DNA of 64,000 nucleotides, from the NCBI GenBank assembly GCA_964020975.1, contig OZ026624.1:69498591-69562590 (forward strand). The letters run 5' to 3'. The notes below the pieces were generated by a model. That model was not told the DNA's origin. It searched no databases and saw only the letters and a program-made list of their open reading frames with translations. Positions within the stretch are counted from its first letter, which is position 1, and every line of letters begins with the position of its first letter. This stretch comes from Hermodice carunculata. Its lineage: Eukaryota; Annelida; Polychaeta; Eunicida; Amphinomidae. Made by a program: the position numbers and the translations under genes. This document shows, one piece after another, positions 60,689 to 64,000 of the stretch.

Positions 60689-62489
60689 TGGTGAGGGGGC
60701 TTTTTGGAAAAGGTAAATCACATAGTTGCGGCAGGGAAGTGCCAGAGAGGGATTTCCCTGGTTACAGCTAGTAGTTTGTATGACTTTTTTTTTGTGGGGG
60801 GGGGGGGGGGGGAGATCTCAATGTTAATGGTAAAAGTGTTGGTTCTATTTCAATTTTAAGACAACGCTCAATGCAAAAGATCAGAACTGATAATTACACG
60901 AATGCATTTTTATTTAATCAAATACATTAAAATCTTTATACCCATTACAAAATGTACAACTGATTCAACACTTCAGTTTCTCTCTCTACCCTCCTTGGTT
61001 ACAGACTGTCTGAATGGGCAATGATAGGAATACATTTTGATTGTCATTTTGTCCAAAGTTAATTGAAATCTAAGATTTGTATTTTCTCAGCGAAAGCACT
61101 ACATGTATTTTAATTGACAACAGTCAACGTCGCATGAAAGATAAAAGAATGAAACATACATGTTTGCATATATGCGGTGACAAAATCTAAAATATGTGCA
61201 ATTCGTAATGTATATGAGCGGCCGGCTAGTCAGTATCAGACAAAAGTTGCCATCACTGGCTTAAAATTTTGACAATTCATTGTTTATGGCTGAAGATTGA
61301 GGGGTTGATATCGAAATTGTTGATATAAATGTTTTGATATTGTCAAAAATAAAGAAAATGTAGCTTTATCTACAGCACAAAATTTGACCAGGCTGACATA
61401 AACCAAAAAAATCTCAGACAACACATCGCAACGTGTGTAAATACTCCTCTGAATGCGTGCTTGGTCTAAAAAGTAGCCCACCATGTTATATGAGTGTGAA
61501 GAGGCCCAGCCAGTGAGTATAGAATTGTAAGTGGCAAAATGAACGAATGAAGATCAATGAAAATTTCCATTTGATACATTGAAAATTTGATGTTTAGTTT
61601 GCACGCAAATGATAAAACATACTTAATGGTACAAAGTAATTTCAATCTGATGAAGATCCCACTTTGAAATTATTGGTGTTTTTATCACTATGTGAATTCA
61701 AGAATAAACAACAGCAATATATTGGGGGTTGGAGGGTTGAGGGTAAGGGTACAGTGTATTTCTGCACTGCGGCACTGGGGCATATTCTTTTTTGAGTACC
61801 AACATCATACTGGAGGCCTCTAATTTTCCCTGCTGGCCAGTATTTCGGAATATTCTTATTTTCTGTACTCTGTGTTGGGGGAAAAATTTACTCTACCAGC
61901 ACAATGGGACCCCACCTACCTTACCCACATATACTCAATCGTCATGCATGAACAGCATCCGAACAACAAAAACTCTTAGTGCATCAGCTAAATTAGGCTA
62001 TTTGCTTTGGTAGCATTATTATTCTTGTTACAATTCATTTCAAATGGCACAGAACACACATACATGCATGTACGTCAGTATTTGTGAAAATTTTCCTTGA
62101 CAGATAGATAAAACTTACTTTCATGATGCAGCACATATCTTCTTCTAATTTCGTGGGATCCCCCAACCCCCCCCCCCCCCCCCCACCCAATTCACATACT
62201 CACAAGCAGGGTGTCAAGTTGAACCCATGCACTCTCATTGGGTACATAGGCCTACAAGTCTTAAGATTCATCGCAATATGACTTTTGCCAGGGGTTCACA
62301 TCGTCATTTGTAGTGATCGAAACAGTGGACTGGACAAACTATGATTTTTTAGGAAGATGCTCTTTCTGGCAGGGTTTTGTTCTGTGAGTACCCCCTTGCT
62401 ATCCGCTTGTTTATGCATTCTTGCTCTGGAGTTGGTGTCAGCCAGTGGTTCCCAATAGGGTGTCATGTTATCGGCATGGAACCTTGATA

Positions 62490-62533
<44 letters not shown>

Positions 62534-62814
62534 TGTGCACGCTTGCGCGCACACATATGGGCATCACATAATGGCAATTTGATCAAGCCAGGTGAAAGTG
62601 ACACCCGCCCTCATTGCAATCAGTCAGTATCACACCACGACCAGCCCTGAATTTTCCCCTTCTTCTGCAAAATTCTATCATTGAAACAAGAGCCTACTGC
62701 TAATTGAAAATGTAGTCCTATCATGGCAATAAAACAGCACACATGTTAGCGGTAACACAAACATACCCGGCTCCCTGACATATTACATATAGATGCGTAA
62801 CATTTAGTTCCTAG
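59896..62814. other. Unassigned interval with dinucleotide and homopolymer runs
   Basis: (CA)n at 60632-60687, G run at about 60796-60812, C run at about 62168-62183, (GT)n at 62493-62538. No supported gene. Confidence 0.45.
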
Positions 62815-63522
62815 GTCGGGGGCACACATAAGCTACTTTACTGGGTGACCACAGAACACTGTCCAGTTGTATGTTGTATGCAGAAAAGTTTACATGCATA
62901 ACCAGCATCTCAGATTTGTAGAAGTTGGATACTTAGTCAGTCATAACAATCTCCAGCTGTCCATTTATCGGCAGTGTGATACTGTCTTGTGATAAGGTAA
63001 TAAGCAGTGGTCCCAGGAGAGTGTGGAGGGTGTCAGGTCTCCATACTCAATGTGAGTATGGATGCCCGGCTAGTCGTATACACAGACATCAAGACACCGC
63101 TTACACGTGGTAAGAATTTCTTTATGGCTTGAAAACAAACACACAAACACAAGTGCCCCCCCCCCCCCCCCATCCAGCCAGCTGGAATAAAATGAATTCA
63201 CAGGCCCCTCATAAATTGGTAGGGTGATTAGGGTCAGTCTTGCACAGAATGGGTAGCCAAATGGGATGCTGGAACCAGCGAAAGCCACCAGCAGAATATA
63301 CAGAATCAGTGACCCAGGCTGTTTTATCAAAGGATTGCTGTACAAATGCCCCTCCATCTGCCCCATCCCCTCCCTTCTCAACCCACTTCTTTGCCCAGGT
63401 TGGCCTGACAAGGCACTTGTTATAAAGCGAAATAGGGCTACAGCCGCCTTAGTAACTTTTGACCACTGGTTGCTCTCATTATCAATCCTCTCGGGCTCAC
63501 ACGGGCAAGAAGTGTGTGTGTG

Positions 63523-63559
<37 letters not shown>

Positions 63560-63990
63560 GGGGCGGGGGGGGGGGGGGCAGGGGAATGCCAGGCTTAGGG
63601 GAACCACAAGTATTTCATTATCCTTTCTACGCATCTTAAAAGTGATATGTATACCGGTTGATATACATTTAAGTTAACGTTTCATAATCAAATATTGAGA
63701 AAAGCTAGCTGGGGAGGGGGATGGCCACTTGTGTTTTTGTTTATCACATAAAGTGTCCATCCAGACACCAGTGGCTTTTTTAATCATAATTCTTGGTCAG
63801 TTGTGTGCAAAGTACAAGTAAAATTCTTGAAGTTATGGATTTAGTAAGCCATGACAGTGCGACCACATACTTTTGTGATCCTGACAACAGAAGGATTAAT
63901 TGTATGGGCTGGGGCTGGGGAATGGGTTCAAGAAATCTGCAGCAGGAATTAATATCTCACGGCAAATCCCCGCTCCCCCCCCCCCCCCCC
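62815..63990 (-). repeat. Right arm of the long inverted repeat pair
   Basis: Contains, in reverse order, the complements of 54930-55700: CTTAGTCAGTC (62932), GCAGTGGTCCCAGGAGAG (63004), GTAAGAATTTCTTTATGG (63110), GAAATCTGCAGCAGGAATTA (63933). Between them lie C runs, a (GT)n run (63510-63556) and a G run, absent from the other arm. The window ends in a C run at 63977-63994. Confidence 0.6.
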
Positions 63991-64000
63991 CCCCATGGTG

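Noticed and set aside
63977-63994. Biological meaning of the terminal C run and other G or C homopolymers
   Set aside because: Such runs recur through the right third of the window and can be simple-sequence or assembly features.

Overview
The window is nuclear DNA from an invertebrate animal. It is AT-rich, full of microsatellites and crowded with small dispersed repeats. It holds one clearly recognisable host gene, built from small exons with GT-AG introns. The repeat types (APE-type LINE remnants, many small inverted-repeat elements, and elements with tandem-repeat cores of the oyster pearl / Helentron-associated kind) fit a marine invertebrate such as a hemichordate, lancelet, echinoderm or mollusc. 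I cannot narrow this further from sequence alone.

The gene is DHRS1, a classical short-chain dehydrogenase/reductase. It lies on the + strand from 14879 to 40445. Nine coding exons join without a break into 314 codons plus a stop, close to the 313 residues of human DHRS1. All eight introns have GT-AG ends and all reading phases agree. The introns make up over 95 percent of the locus and carry most of the repeats.

Layout: 1-2908 is a minus-strand LINE (endonuclease and reverse transcriptase remnants) split by a 969-bp element at a TTAA site. 2909-4135 is an element with a palindromic head, tandem core and (GAAA)n run. 4140-4680 is a plus-strand LINE tail. 5574-6450 is an inverted-repeat element. 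7-14.8 kb is mostly unassigned, with two repeat pairs. 14.9-40.4 kb is DHRS1; intron 4 holds a 2.2-kb tandem-core element, intron 5 another with (CTT)n plus several small palindromic elements, and intron 7 a ~340-bp tandem array. 40.4-53.6 kb holds small elements, a LINE tail at 45.8-46.5 kb, a second TTAA-flanked element and an array of nine palindromic 16-mers at 51.26-51.66 kb. 53.6-58.2 kb is a cluster of tandem-core elements. 58.2-64 kb is mostly unassigned, with a tRNA-like SINE head and one arm of a long, decayed inverted repeat.

The most interesting material is the repeats. Elements share a palindromic head but carry different tandem cores. Three elements are flanked by TTAA-like tetranucleotides. 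One array mimics a CRISPR layout but is a decayed ~92-bp tandem repeat. A short exon-like open segment in intron 3 is unexplained.
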